Positions 49,105 to 60,014 are shown, numbered from the stretch's first letter. The stretch: 64,000 nucleotides of DNA from Oehlia diaphana (GCA_003833135.1 QZLH01000292.1:46744-110743); one strand, 5' to 3'. Made by a program: numbers and translations. The notes: generated by a model not told the origin, from the letters alone.

Positions 49105-49285
49105 ATATTAGGAATTCCTATCCTTTACATGAAAAACCATATCCAAAAGAATGATACGACTAGCAGTAAATTTTTGTGTTGTAGAAAAATCACACAACGA
49201 TATCCTTGTGCAATAGTGTATCATTAAATAGAATGATTGTTTGAGGTTTCGTCGTAATCAACTAAATCATGAGAAGTTTTATTTT
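49105..49285 (-). pseudogene. Eroded DUF4419 relic
   Basis: Compared with the intact copy at 57234-58301, this keeps the stretch coding for the FSTTTKSSLTASRIVLLDMV block, then jumps by internal deletion to the N-terminal region around TMTSHG. The nucleotides CATATCCAAAAGAATGATAC are shared almost exactly, with many small deletions. Confidence 0.6.
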
Positions 49286-51939
49286 TAGTTAAATATGTCC
49301 TTCTCAATAACTTTTTTTAGCGAGCATTTTTTATCTTAAAAAGGGCAGACTACATCAATATATAAGTCACTAACTAACCCCCTCCAGAATCCAGAGGAAT
49401 CGTTCCGCCAATTATTTACAAAGACTAAAAGGCCGCGTAACCAGTCGTCTTTTTTTTAGCGAGAGTTTAAATAATAGCTGAGATCGTCACTCATGTGACA
49501 TTGTGACATTTGATTCTTGATTGATAAAAATTTAAAAAATTTTTTTTCATAATACTGTATATTCTTGATACTAAGAAAAGGTTTGGAGCTTGAAATTAAT
49601 CTACCAACTAGCTCATAATAATTAATATCTTTCACCATTCCGGGTACGCTATCCTAGGTATAAACTAAAATCGAGGAAAATTCTAGCCTAACAACGCATC
49701 TAAAAGGTTTTTATTGTTATTCGATTGAAAAATAGATTTCTTGAACCTTGTTATTAACCCATTTTCGCGTTTGTAGAAGCCTGTATAGTTTAAGGTGGAA
49801 TTATTTTTCTTTTCCGGTCGAAATTGGAGTCTCAAAGATGAAATCAAAAAATTTCGCAATATTGATTCCAATAGCCTGAACTTATGGAAAGTTGAGATTT
49901 CCGTTGGAGACAATAGACCGGATATACTTAAGAACGCATAAATTGATATTGCTAGTATTGCAAAAGACTTTTGTGCGGGAATTCTTAAATCCGATGCATA
50001 ATATTACTAGATATTTCCCAAAGATTGTACTCCTCCAGAAGAGTATGTCCACATAATCGTGCAGTGTCATTATGCAACCACTAGTAAGTGTCTCCCAATG
50101 GTTTACTTCCGGTTAAGTAATTTGTGTTAACTCATTCTTGTTTTTTATTCGATTAGAGAAAAGAAAGTTTGAAGATTCGATCGAGGAAAATTAGTACTGA
50201 AAGAAATGCAATTTTATTAAAAAAAAGTATTATTTTATCGTTTAATGCTCACTTTTAAAAATTAAAATTTCTCTTATACTTTCAAACAAAATGACAATAT
50301 TTAATCAATATATTATTAGCGATCAACACAAGTAATAGAATTTTTTCAATTCCACCGTTGTCAGGAACCGAAGTGTATACTATTATTTATAATCGTATTT
50401 GATAGCAATGAAGTGTGAATTTCAGACGACTGGAAACTCAAGCATTGGGAAGATATATTTAGAATATTATTATTAGTGGAACTTCTTAAATGAGGGCAGT
50501 CAGTTCTTGATGGATGATAAGATTACACGGCATTTGTTTCTCTTAAAGGCATCTATTTTAGGTAAAAAGGAAGAATACAGACTATTAGCACAATAACAAA
50601 ATATCTGGTGCATAATTGATGGAAGGGAGCCCAAGTAGACCAAATTTTTTCTGAGCAAAATTATTAATGGTATCTTCACCTAAAAAAGAATCCATCGGTA
50701 AATTATCAAGGCACAAAAGACTAAAATATTCTACATGCTAGCTTAGGAAAGGGACAAGTTTCTTGATTATGAAGAAATATACGATGAAAGTGCTACTAAA
50801 AAATTAGTTGAGGAAACATTTGAGTTATACGGAGGGAAGCGTTTTATTTGACGGATATTGGGACTACAGAATAAATAAAAAAAAAGTAAGGAAAGACTAC
50901 TATAGAAATCAAATCTAATATATCTGATGAACGATGACTCTATTCAGATACCGCCGAATGATACGAATCTAGATTTGTAAAAGTGCTAGAATCCTTCTCG
51001 GGTGATGAGTTAGTCACAAATTAATTCACGTAAAATCAAATTTCACTCGAATATAATTGAATTCAAAGGACTTAACAAAGATAGCGGTTCTTCATGTATA
51101 TTTATTTGACTTATATTCACCCAAATTTATTATTTCAAATCACCATTGCTAGCAAACATCGAGTCAAACGAGAAGGACGACTGTTTTTAGCAACTAAAGA
51201 AAGGTCTTATGATATGTCATGGTTGATATATCTACTGTCAAAAGTATTAGGACCGGATTATATGTATGCATATAGAGCTCAGTTATATGCAATTTGAACA
51301 AGAGGATAACGATAAAGAAATTTACGTCTTGCTTGTTTTTTGTATTACCAGAGGGTAAATTTGAAACATAAAAATAGAATTATTTAGATGGGACTAAGAA
51401 AGCAAAAAATGTTATTGGTTGGATCAATAGAATAGAGCAGTATTTAAGAGCCAGCAATGATGTGAAGTATTTTTTGTTGAAAATGGAATTATCCATCTAA
51501 TCCTATCTAAGCTGATCATTTATCATGCGATAGACCTTTGTAGCGTCTGATTCATATCATGTTATCTAGTTCCCTGTACGAATTTAAAGTAACATTTAGA
51601 GAACATATTACTACTACTATTTCTTTAATGAGAGAATGTCGGATATGTTGTTTGAAATGATAATTCATTTTCAAATAAGTTCAATTGTTTTTATTTAATA
51701 CATAAAAGTTTTTTTTCAAGATTATATTAATACAAAGATAGTTAAGATAGTACTAAAACATTATATATCTAAGAGAATTATTGATTATCTTATTATATAT
51801 ATTAGTATTACACGATAAATGAAATTAGCTATCAAAAATTTATTGTTAAAAATAAGGAAGCTTTATTGAAATTTGTGCAATAAGAAAAAAAGAAAAATAA
51901 ATAGCCTCAATATAATTTCTTTTCTAATTTCATCTTCAT

Positions 51940-52070
51940 CTTCATCTACTGTAATTTTATCATCAATAATTAATCAATAATTGGTGGAATTTTCAAGAGT
52001 TTTTTTTTGAAAAGTCCTGCAACAAATTTTAGTATCAGCTGTAACCCTCATATAGATTTATTCATTTTCA
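51940..52070 (-). pseudogene. Eroded C-terminal DUF4419 relic
   Basis: The minus strand still shows the block corresponding to SPVIGWFVIDDKT and, further on, the AGFLGAQ region in broken frame. The 51660-51940 stretch resembles the 3' flank found next to the younger copies. Confidence 0.55.
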
Positions 52071-52429
52071 TTAATGGAATGGACTTTCCTGCCGATTTCG
52101 TGGCACCTTTTTTCAAGGAAGGCTCGCCATAAAACTACACGATTATGTATAAATTAATTAGGCACAATAGATTAATTTTGTAACAGAACCGGATCTTTTT
52201 GGAATAGGATAACGATCTTCTGAAAATATTAAATTCGGTAAATAGGAATCTTAACTTTGTATAGAACGCCACAGTAAAAGCAGAAACTAACTAAAATAAG
52301 TGCTAGGCTAGCTATAAGACAATACACTGGAAATTTAAAAACATTAACAACAAAAGGGAAACGTTTAAAAATAAAAACCAGGCCCGTATTGATCTTTCAC
52401 TTGCTGCATCATCAGGAAATACATCGAAT

Positions 52430-52900
52430 TTTGTGGAAATATGTGGAAATCTAATATTTCCAAACACCCTGTGACAAAAAACGTGGTATTTTCGGTGTAC
52501 AGTATATCTACAAAATTCGCGCGGATATATGGGAATGCAAGTAAACGTATAATTACGTTTGTTATGTTTAACATATGGAGTAAGACCTTCATTATTTGTG
52601 TTAGTAGCGTGAAATCTAGATTAAAATTGAAGAGGATTCATATTCAAACCAAATCGAGGAGAAGGACGTTGAAAATTTTCTTCGAAGTAATCCAGCGAAT
52701 AATCTGGGATATCATCTTATACTGTATATATTGACATCTGCATCATCTAAAGGAGTTGAATGGTAAATAGGACGAGAAACGTGTATTTATTGTAATGAAT
52801 GATATAGTGCACATGACTGATAAGCCACGTGGGACTAAACTTTACTCATGAACGAGTAAGATATAATAATATTAGAGTTATATTAAATAAATAATAAAAA
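52430..52900. repeat. Duplicated segment, copy A (remnant of unknown coding sequence)
   Basis: About 80% identical by eye to 59262-59660. The minus strand has a broken frame including HVSRPIYHSTPLDDADVNIY and PRFGLNMNPLQF. The segment runs directly into the DUF4419 3' flank in both places, so it was duplicated together with it. Confidence 0.65.
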
Positions 52901-52914
52901 ATAATTGTTTATAA

Positions 52915-53328
52915 GTAAACTATTTCAATAGGCGAACGAAGTTAACGCAATAATATGATCTGATCTTTAAAGTATCGGTTTTGTCGTTTGAAAGGATATT
53001 TCAATTTTTTTTTTAGTAATTTGTAAATTAGTAATTTAGTAGTAATTTAATTGATTTTTATTTGATACGAAAGTTTTTCAAATTTAAATTATTTTAGAGG
53101 ATAGTATTAAAATATTATATAAAGAATCGTTGATTGTCTCTTTATATGTAAGATTTTTAAATATACGAAAACGGAAAACGCGATATTTGACATATTAAAC
53201 AAGAGAAACAAATTAAAAGTTATCTAGTGGATAAGTGTTATTTATTGAACTTTTCAAAATGAGAAAATCAAAAGAAACTTATTGAAATTAATCATAATTC
53301 ACAAGAAACAATGATAAAATAAAAAGCC
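52915..53328. repeat. DUF4419 3'-flank unit, copy 1
   Basis: Contains GGCGAACGAAGTTAAC, GAAAGGATATTTCAATTTTT, TTAGAGGATAGTATTAAAAT, GAATCGTTGATTGTC and ATTTATTGAACTTTTCAAAA in the same order as 55305-55895, 56590-57233 and (shortened) 59715-60014. Confidence 0.8.
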
Positions 53329-54422
53329 TTATTTGGTAAATATAAAATGAACTTTAATTAAATGAATCATGTATTTATCTTTGGTTTTACCTTCATCTGC
53401 AGTTTTATCATCAATAACGAACCAACCAATAACTGGTGAAACAACTAATTCATTAGAATTCTCAAGAGCGTGTTGTTGCGCGCCTAAAAATCCTGCAACT
53501 AATTTTAAATAAAATCCAGTATCGGTCGTAAATGGAACTTCAACTCTTCCAGTAGGAATATCACTTGGTATAAGTGAATTATAAGTTACTTTATTTCCAT
53601 CTTTTGCATAAGGAAAATAGGCCATCATCCATCAATAACACCATTGTAACCCGAACCATATTGTTGACTTGAAGCGATTATTGCCCAAAACTTTTCATCA
53701 ATTTCACCTTTATAGGTTTCAACTAATTTTTATACAACTGGATCCAATCTATCTAACCAAAAATCCATATCTAAATCCAATTGACGTAATTGAACGACTT
53801 TTTCTTGTAATTTTGTCCAATATTCTAAAGTACCTTCAAGAGTAATTTTAGGGAATCCACAAAAAGTACAATCCGTATAAGAGAAATATGTTTTAACCAT
53901 ATCTAAAAGAACGATACGACTAGCAGTAAGAGAAGATTTTGTTGTTGTAGAAAAATCACATACTAATAGAGGTTTTATATCAATTTTTTCTGCAGCTCTA
54001 TCAGTTTCCACAGTTAATGATTCTATTGCTCTAGGCCAATCTCCTTGAGAATCTTTACTATACAAAATACCATTAGTATAAATAATTATATCTTTTTTAC
54101 CTTCATGGTTAACAAAATGAGAACGAAATTTTTTTGCATTATAATTAATGTGATGACTAACTCCTTGTGCAATAGATATCATCAGGTGTTAAACGTAAAT
54201 GTTGATGATGGTTAATATAAGCATGAAGGATTGCAGCAGCTAATCCGTGAGAAGTCATTGTATCATTAAGTATAGACTGATTGATTGAGGTTCCATCGCA
54301 ATCAGCTAAAATAGCGTGAATTTTTGTATCAGGATATTTTGAATAATTTTGGTTTTAACTGAAATATGTTCATAGTGTTTGTTCTCAAGAGTAATATTTT
54401 TAGTGAGGACTTGGGTACTCAT
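53329..54422 (-). pseudogene. DUF4419 pseudogene, nearly full length
   Basis: Aligns along its whole length with the intact copy at 57234-58301. Disabling differences, read directly, are an extra base in the Asn-rich N-terminal part (about 54351), an 8-bp deletion in the DDIWLTIAQG region (about 54175), a stop replacing the Trp codon in PVVWKLVE (about 53730), and a 4-bp deletion in the DIDGWMM region (about 53630). In-frame changes of 3 and 6 bp also occur. Two long pieces, 53329-53628 and 53730-54182, are still open, so decay is recent. Confidence 0.9.
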
Positions 54423-54649
54423 CTTTGTGTTTCTTATGAAAAAAAATTAATATGAATGAAAAGAGATTATGGCGTAAAAATATACAATTGCACATCATAT
54501 ACAAATTAATTAAATTAATTAAGCGCAATAGGAGATTACAGCATGTGTTAAAAACGCAATTGTATCGTTCTTGACCCGAATAATATATTTTACAATAAGG
54601 GAGGAGGGTCCTTTTGCGTTAAAAACGTGATCTGATGTATCCAGAGCGC

Positions 54650-54860
54650 AAAAGTATCGGACTTGTGGTATCATCTCGACCCCTTCCCTGTAAAAAATCT
54701 GATCCGTGTTTTATCTTTCCATGCTTTTTCCGTGAATGTATCATTTTCATGGAATTAATAACCTTAAATAATGGAAATTTTCATCTCGCTAACACGGATA
54801 TCCGTGAATGTGTCATTTTCACGGAATTATTACGGAAGACACGGAGAAATAATGGAAATA
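54650..54860. repeat. CCGTGA/TCACGG-rich dispersed repeat
   Basis: Contains the palindrome CACGGATATCCGTG (54793-54806) and the inverted pair TCCGTGAATG...CATTTTCACGGA. Sequence and order resemble the repeats at 17155-17310 and 17522-17670 in inverted orientation, including the translated FFRE-IIF-ELITL pattern. Confidence 0.55.
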
Positions 54861-55019
54861 TTCGGATAAAAATTATTTATAGGGCTTATTGTAAAATATA
54901 TTATGCGGGTCAAGTCGCACCGCGTGGTGGGTCAAGAACAATACATTTGCATCCAGAACTGTTATACAGTTTTTTGATTCTTGATGTCAGTACATAACGT
55001 AACTTTTCGTGATAATACA

Positions 55020-55034
55020 TAGTCCTTCGGACTA
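55020..55034. repeat. Small hairpin TAGTCC-TTC-GGACTA
   Basis: Perfect 6-bp stem with a TTC loop, like the larger hairpins at 17112-17132 and 56423-56443. Confidence 0.55.
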
Positions 55035-55304
55035 AAGGAAATATATGCTTCAGCCTTCAGTTGACGACTTATGTTAAACATCAAACATATTTCTATTAAC
55101 AAATGGGATAAATGGGATGAATAAATTTACTATTAAAGACCGAAAAATTTAGAATTTGTTTATTGTTAAATCTTAAATCTGCATAATTGGTTGTATGTAT
55201 TAATAAGTCACGTGGAGCTAAACTTATTTTCTGGGTACAATAAATTAACTCATGAACGAGAAAGATATAATATATAATAGAAAATAGTAAACTATTTCAA
55301 TGGG

Positions 55305-55895
55305 CGAACGAAGTTAACACAATGTTAGGAATAATATGTTTTCTGCTCTTTAAATATCGCCCTATGAAAAAAGTTTGTGCTAAAATTGTGCCAAATAGGT
55401 TAATCATACGATATTTGTTTAGAATTTGTTCGAATTTTATATTATTTTTTAGTACAAATGTTATATGATTAGCCCGTTTGGCACAAATTTAGCACAAACA
55501 TTTAATATAGGGTCGGTTTCGTCGTTTGAAAGGATATTTCAATTTTTTTTTAGTAATTTGTAAATTAGTAACTTTTGATACTAAAGTTTTCAAATTTAAA
55601 TTATTTGAGAGGATAGTATTAAAATATTATATAAAGAATCGTTGATTGTCTTTTTATATATAAGCTTTCTAATATATACGAAAACGGAAAACACGATATT
55701 TGACATAATAAACAAAGTTATCAAAATTCAATGTAGCGTTCTCATAGTAGATAAGTGTTATTTATTGAACTTTTCAAAATGAAAAAATCAAAAAAAAACT
55801 CAACAATTAAGTTAATACATAATCATTCACAAATTTAATGGAAACAATGATAAAATAAAAAGCCTTATTTGGTAAATATAAAAATGAACTTTAAT
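55305..55895. repeat. DUF4419 3'-flank unit, copy 2
   Basis: Same landmark order as copy 1, with a local insertion at about 55365-55510. The insertion has inverted halves (AATAGGTTAATCATACGATATTTG against CAAATGTTATATGATTAGCCCG), which suggests another foldback insertion. Confidence 0.7.
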
Positions 55896-56350
55896 TTAAT
55901 GAATCATGTATTTATCTTTGGTTTTACCTTCATCTGCAGTTTTATCATCAATAACGAACCAACCAATAACTGGTGAAACAACCAATTCATTAGAATTCTC
56001 AAGAGCGTATTGTTGCGCGCCTAAAAATCCTGCAACTAATTTTAAATAAAATCCAGTATCGGTCGTAAACGGAACTTCAACTCTTCCAGTAGGAATGTCA
56101 CTTGGTATAAGGGAATTATAAGTTACTTTTTTTCCATCTTTTGCATAAGGAAAAAAGGCCATCATCCATCCATCAATATCACCCCTGTAACCCGAACCAT
56201 ATTGTTGACTTGAAGCGATTGTTGCCCAAAACTTCTCATCAATTTCACCTTTATAGGTTTCAACTAATTTCCACACAACTGGATCCAATCTATCTAACCA
56301 AAAATCCATATCTAAATCCAATTGACGTAATTGAACGACTTTCTCTTGTA
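55896..56350 (-). pseudogene. DUF4419 C-terminal part, truncated at an assembly gap
   Basis: Open frame of at least 141 residues identical in most positions to the C-terminal 40% of the intact copy (LDLDMDFWLDRLDPVVWKLV to SNELVVSPVIGWFVIDDKTA). It ends abruptly at an N (56351), beyond which the sequence is unrelated. The missing N-terminal part may be a real truncation or the result of scaffolding, so pseudogene status is not certain. Confidence 0.75.
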
Positions 56351-56351
56351 N
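56351..56351. other. Ambiguous base N (assembly gap or join)
   Basis: The only ambiguous base in the window, exactly where homology to the DUF4419 gene stops. It probably marks a join of contigs in a repeated array. Confidence 0.9.
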
Positions 56352-56392
56352 TTGTATTTATAAGATGATCCTTGGCGGCTGCAGAATAACAC

Positions 56393-56472
56393 AGTTATTT
56401 GATAGGGGTGTTAAAATATCATCCGAACTGCTTCGCAGTTCGGTGATATTCTAACCCCCCTATCAAATAACT
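56393..56472. repeat. 80-bp near-perfect palindrome (foldback element)
   Basis: AGTTATTTGATAGGGG at the left end pairs with the reverse complement CCCCTATCAAATAACT at the right end. The centre is the perfect hairpin CCGAACTGC-TTC-GCAGTTCGG (56423-56443). Only a few mismatches or a one-base bulge occur in about 38-bp arms. Confidence 0.85.
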
Positions 56473-56589
56473 AATATATAAGTCACGTGGAACAAAGCCT
56501 ATTTTTTGGGTACAATAAATTAACTCATGAACGAGAAAGATATATTAATATTAGCCAGAATTATATTAAATAATAGAAAATAGTAAATT

Positions 56590-57233
56590 ATTCCAATGGG
56601 CGAACGAAGTTAACACAATGTTAGGAATAATATGTTTTCTGCTCTTTAAAATATCGGTTTTGTCGTTGAAAGGATATTTCAATTTTTTTTTTAATAATTT
56701 GTAAATTAGTAACTTTTGATACTAAAGCTTTTCAAATTTAAATTATTTTAGAGGATAGTGTTAAAATAGGGATCCGGTCAAAATCGCGACGGGTCAAAAT
56801 CTCGAATTCTAATGCTGATCAAAAATATCACGTGAATCTGCATAATTCTGCATAATTCTGCATAACGCGGGCCAACTGTCGGGATTTTGACCCGTCGCGA
56901 TTTAGACCCATAACCGTTAAAATATCATATAAAGAATCGTTGATTGTCCTTTTATATGTAAGCTTTCTAAGTATACGAAAACGGAAAACGCGATATTTGA
57001 CATTTAACAAGAGAAACAAAATTAAAAGTTATCAAAATTCAATGTAGCGTTCTCATAGCAGATAAATGTTATTTATTGAACTTTTCAAAATGAGAAAATC
57101 AAAAGAAACTTATTGAAGTTAATACATAATTCACAAATTTAATAATGGAAACAAAGATAAAATAAGAAATAAAATAAAAAGCCTTATTTGGTAAATATAA
57201 AATATGGATAAAATGAACTTTTAATTTAATGAA
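56590..57233. repeat. DUF4419 3'-flank unit, copy 3, interrupted by a MITE
   Basis: Same landmarks as copies 1 and 2, but split between GATAGTGTTAAAAT and ATCATATAAAGAATCG by the 148-bp insertion at 56768-56915. The uninterrupted order in the other copies proves the insertion. Confidence 0.85.
56768..56915. mobile_element. hAT-type MITE, 148 bp, with 8-bp target duplication
   Basis: Terminal inverted repeats include ATCGCGACGGGTCAAAAT near the left end and its exact complement ATTTTGACCCGTCGCGAT near the right end. GTTAAAAT flanks both sides (56760-56767 and 56916-56923). The empty site is present in the paralogous flanks at about 53100 and 55615. An 8-bp target duplication is the signature of hAT elements. 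The interior has three ATTCTGCATA-like units. No coding capacity. Confidence 0.85.
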
Positions 57234-58301
57234 TCATTTATCTTTGGTTTTACCTTCATCTGCAGTTTTATCATCAATAACGTACCAACCAATAACTGGT
57301 GAAACAACCAATTCATTAGAATTCTCAAGAGCGTATTGTTGCGCGCCTAAAAACCCTGCAACTAATTTTAAATAAAATCCAGTATCGGTCGTAAATGGAA
57401 CTTCAACTCTTCCAGTAGGAATGTCACTTGGTATAAGTGAATTATAAGTTACTTTTTCTCCATCTTTTGCATAAGGAAAAAAGGCCATCATCCATCCATC
57501 AATATCACCACTGTAACCCGAACCATATTGTTGACTTGAAGCGATTGTTGCCCAAAACTCCTCGTCAATTTCACCTTTATAGGTTTCAACTAATTTCCAC
57601 ACAACTGGATCCAATCTATCTAACCAAAAATCCATATCTAAATCCAATTGACGTAATTGAACGACTTTCTCTTGTAATTTTGTCCAATCTTCTAAAGTAC
57701 CTTCAAGAGTAATTTTAGGGATTCCACAACAAGTACAACCCCTATAAGTAAAATATGCTTTAACCATATCCAAAAGAACGATACGACTAGCAGTAAGAGA
57801 AGATTTTGTTGTTGTAGAAAAATCACATTCTAATAGAGGTTTTATATCAATTTTTTCTACAGCTCTATCAGTTTCCACAGTTAATGATTCTATTGCTCTA
57901 GGCCAATCTCCTTGAAGTCGAGAATCTTTACTATACAAAATACCATCAATACAAATAATTATATCTTTTTTACCTTCATGGTTAACAAAACGAGAACGAA
58001 ATTTTTCTGCATTATAATTAATGTGATGACTAACTCCTTGTGCAATAGTTAACCAAATATCATCAGGTGTTAAACGTAAATGTTGATGATGGTTATAAGC
58101 ATGAAGGATTGCAGCAGCTAATCCGTGAGAAGTCATTGTATAATTAAGTATAGACTGATTGTTTGGGGTTTCATCGCAATCGGCTGAAATAGCGTGAATT
58201 TTTGTATCAGGATAATTTTGAATAATTTTGTTTTCAACTGAAATATGTTCATAGTGTTTGTTCTCAAGGGTAATTTTTTTAGTGAGGACTTGGGTACTCA
58301 T
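57234..58301 (-). CDS. DUF4419-domain protein, intact copy
   Basis: Single-exon frame. The start chosen is the ATG at 58301 giving MSTQVLTKKITLEN, because it aligns with the start of the relative at 36525. The frame is open further upstream (to 58430), but that part is non-conserved. The product has 355 residues with TMTSHGLAAAILHAYNHHQH, LTPDDIWLTIAQGVSHHINY, NAEKFRSRFVNHEGKKDIII, STTTKSSLTASRIVLLDMVK and SPVIGWYVIDDKTADEGKTK. The function of DUF4419 is unknown. This is the only intact member of the local array and the likely source or sister of the pseudogenes at 53329-54422 and 55896-56350. Confidence 0.9.
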   Translation of the reverse strand: MSTQVLTKKITLENKHYEHISVENKIIQNYPDTKIHAISADCDETPNNQSILNYTMTSHGLAAAILHAYNHHQHLRLTPDDIWLTIAQGVSHHINYNAEKFRSRFVNHEGKKDIIICIDGILYSKDSRLQGDWPRAIESLTVETDRAVEKIDIKPLLECDFSTTTKSSLTASRIVLLDMVKAYFTYRGCTCCGIPKITLEGTLEDWTKLQEKVVQLRQLDLDMDFWLDRLDPVVWKLVETYKGEIDEEFWATIASSQQYGSGYSGDIDGWMMAFFPYAKDGEKVTYNSLIPSDIPTGRVEVPFTTDTGFYLKLVAGFLGAQQYALENSNELVVSPVIGWYVIDDKTADEGKTKDK

Positions 58302-58403
58302 CTTTGTGTTTCTTTTGAAAAAGAAATTATTATGAAAGAAATGAGGATATGGCGTAAATATACAATTGCACATCATATACAAATTAATTAAGCACAATAG
58401 GAG

Positions 58404-58560
58404 TTGCGGGCTTGCGGTATGAAGCGCCATGCTGATCGGATAGTTACCTCGAATGCACCCCGGGTAGTACTCTGGAACTACCGGCGCTTCATTTATGATG
58501 TGAATCTGATGACATCCGGAGGAAACGGAACCGTCATACAGTCCGAAGTACCGTTTGAAG
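58404..58560. other. G+C-richer patch with GAAGCGCC/GGCGCTTC inverted repeat
   Basis: About half of the bases are G or C, against roughly a quarter around it. GAAGCGCC at 58421-58428 and GGCGCTTC at 58483-58490 face each other. The plus strand is open for 61 codons (RIVTSNAPRVVLWNYRRF), which I do not recognise. It could be a fragment of an inserted element. Confidence 0.45.
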
Positions 58561-58740
58561 TAAATATATTTACTTCTTCTTCAAGGTAAATATTTCATTT
58601 ATTCAAATATCAATGTCATAAATAATAATTACTTATTTATCTTAGTATTTATGACTAATGAAATTTTTTTCATTGTAATTAATAGTTAACTTTGTGAAAT
58701 ATATTATCTGTTATCATATGTTGTTGATTGTTGTAAGAAT

Positions 58741-58870
58741 AATTGCATCTACCAATCCATGAGAAATTATTGTAATTTTCAGCACATATTTATTATTTGA
58801 GAAAGTTTCATCGTAATAAGTTGAGAAAAATTATTTATTATTCTTGGTTAATTTTGGGTACTTCATCCGG
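58741..58870 (-). pseudogene. N-terminal DUF4419 relic
   Basis: The minus strand reads TIISHGLVDAI where the intact genes have TMTSHGLAAAI. The sequence GGGTACTTCAT at the position of the start codon aligns with GGGTACTCAT of the intact gene. The C-terminal part is missing. Confidence 0.6.
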
Positions 58871-59224
58871 CTTACTTTCATCATACTGAATAAATATAAG
58901 GAAAGTGAGTATCTAAATCCTAGATTCGATAACTTATTGCATTCCAAAAGATTAACCCATCGCTTCATGAAATCAATATCGTGTCGAATCTGTGGTACTG
59001 GCGTAAAAAAAAGATTATGTTATCCGTTAATCGAATCCGAATTCTCAATAAGGCAAAGAGATCGATGCTAGATTACATAAATGTAAAAATCCAGAAAAAA
59101 ATCCAAATAACGCCATGTTTCATTTCTTACAGCAAATTTTATAAGTTACAGGACACTGATAAATTTTGATGCCGAATATTCGTCGGTACGTAGTACTTGG
59201 CTACTCGGATTGCTAGGATAAACT

Positions 59225-59660
59225 CTAAAACATCAGGAATTTTTTTTTCACATGGAAATCCACATCGAATATTGTGGAATGTAGGAATCTAATATTTTCC
59301 AAATATCTTGTGACGAAACACATGGTTTCGGGAGTAGTAGTATAATTACGTTTAACATATATAGTAAGATCATTATTTGTGTTGGTAGCGTGAAATCTAG
59401 GACAAAATTGAGGAGGATTCATATTTAAACCAAATCGAGGAGAAGGATGTTGAAATTTACTTCGAGGTAATCCAGCGAATAATCTGGGATACCGTCTTAT
59501 ATATTGACATCTGCATAATCATACTGAGGTTCTAAAGGAGTCGAATGGAAAATAGGACGAGAAACATGTATTTATTATGATATTATCTGCAAAATAATTT
59601 ATTATAGTGCACATGACTGATAAGCCATGTGGGACTAAACTTTACTCATAAAAAAGATAT
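59225..59660 (-). pseudogene. Duplicated segment, copy B (remnant of unknown coding sequence)
   Basis: Paralogue of 52430-52900. Its minus strand has the better preserved frame, with RYPRLFAGLPRSKFQHPSPR, FGLNMNPPQFCPRFHATNTN and a Pro/Arg/Asn-rich composition. No family is recognised. The downstream half lacks coding character. Linkage to DUF4419 flanks in both copies shows the whole block was duplicated. Confidence 0.5.
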
Positions 59661-59714
59661 AATAATATTAGAGTTATATTAAATAATAATAAAAAATAAT
59701 TATTTATAAGTAAA

Positions 59715-60014
59715 CTATTTTAATAGGCGAACGAAGTAATTTGATCTGATCTTTAAAGTATATCGGTTTTATCGTTTGAAAGGATATTTCAATTTTTTTT
59801 TTTCAGCAATTTGTAAATTAGTAATTTAGACATATAAAACAAGAGAAGCAAAAGTTATCAAATTTCAATGTAGCGTTCTCATTGTAAATAAATGTTATTT
59901 ATTGAACTTTTCAAAATGAGAAATCATAAAAAACTTAAAATAAGTAATAAAATAAAAAGCCTTATTCGGTGAATATAAAATATGGATAAAATGAACTTTA
60001 ATTTAATGAATCAT
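59715..60014. repeat. DUF4419 3'-flank unit, copy 4 (shortened)
   Basis: Has GGCGAACGAAGTAA, GAAAGGATATTTCAATTTTT, CAATGTAGCGTTCTCAT and ATTTATTGAACTTTTCAAAA, but lacks the middle section with TTAGAGGATAGTATTAAAAT. Confidence 0.7.

Larger units (their letters stand above)
48465..53328. other. Relic-rich region between BTB-TLDc gene and DUF4419 array
   Basis: No intact gene. It contains two eroded DUF4419 relics (listed), broken frames of unknown origin at 49456-50070 (minus) and 51094-51297 (plus; HRVKREGRLFLATKERSYDM), and the first copy of a duplicated segment (52430-53328). The plus-strand stretch 50740-51300 is punctuated by stops and looks like a decayed gene. Confidence 0.5.
54423..55895. 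other. Intergenic region between DUF4419 copies
   Basis: Holds the upstream region of the pseudogene (shared with 58302-58400), a CCGTGA-rich repeat (54650-54860), a TTC-loop hairpin (55020-55034) and the second 3'-flank unit (55305-55895). No intact gene. Confidence 0.6.

Noticed and set aside
49880..50110. Possible F-box gene relic on the minus strand (segment NLWEISSNIMHRI)
   Set aside because: Only one short segment resembles the W-C-x-I-S-V-x-I-L-W part of glomeromycete F-box genes. Too degenerate to support.
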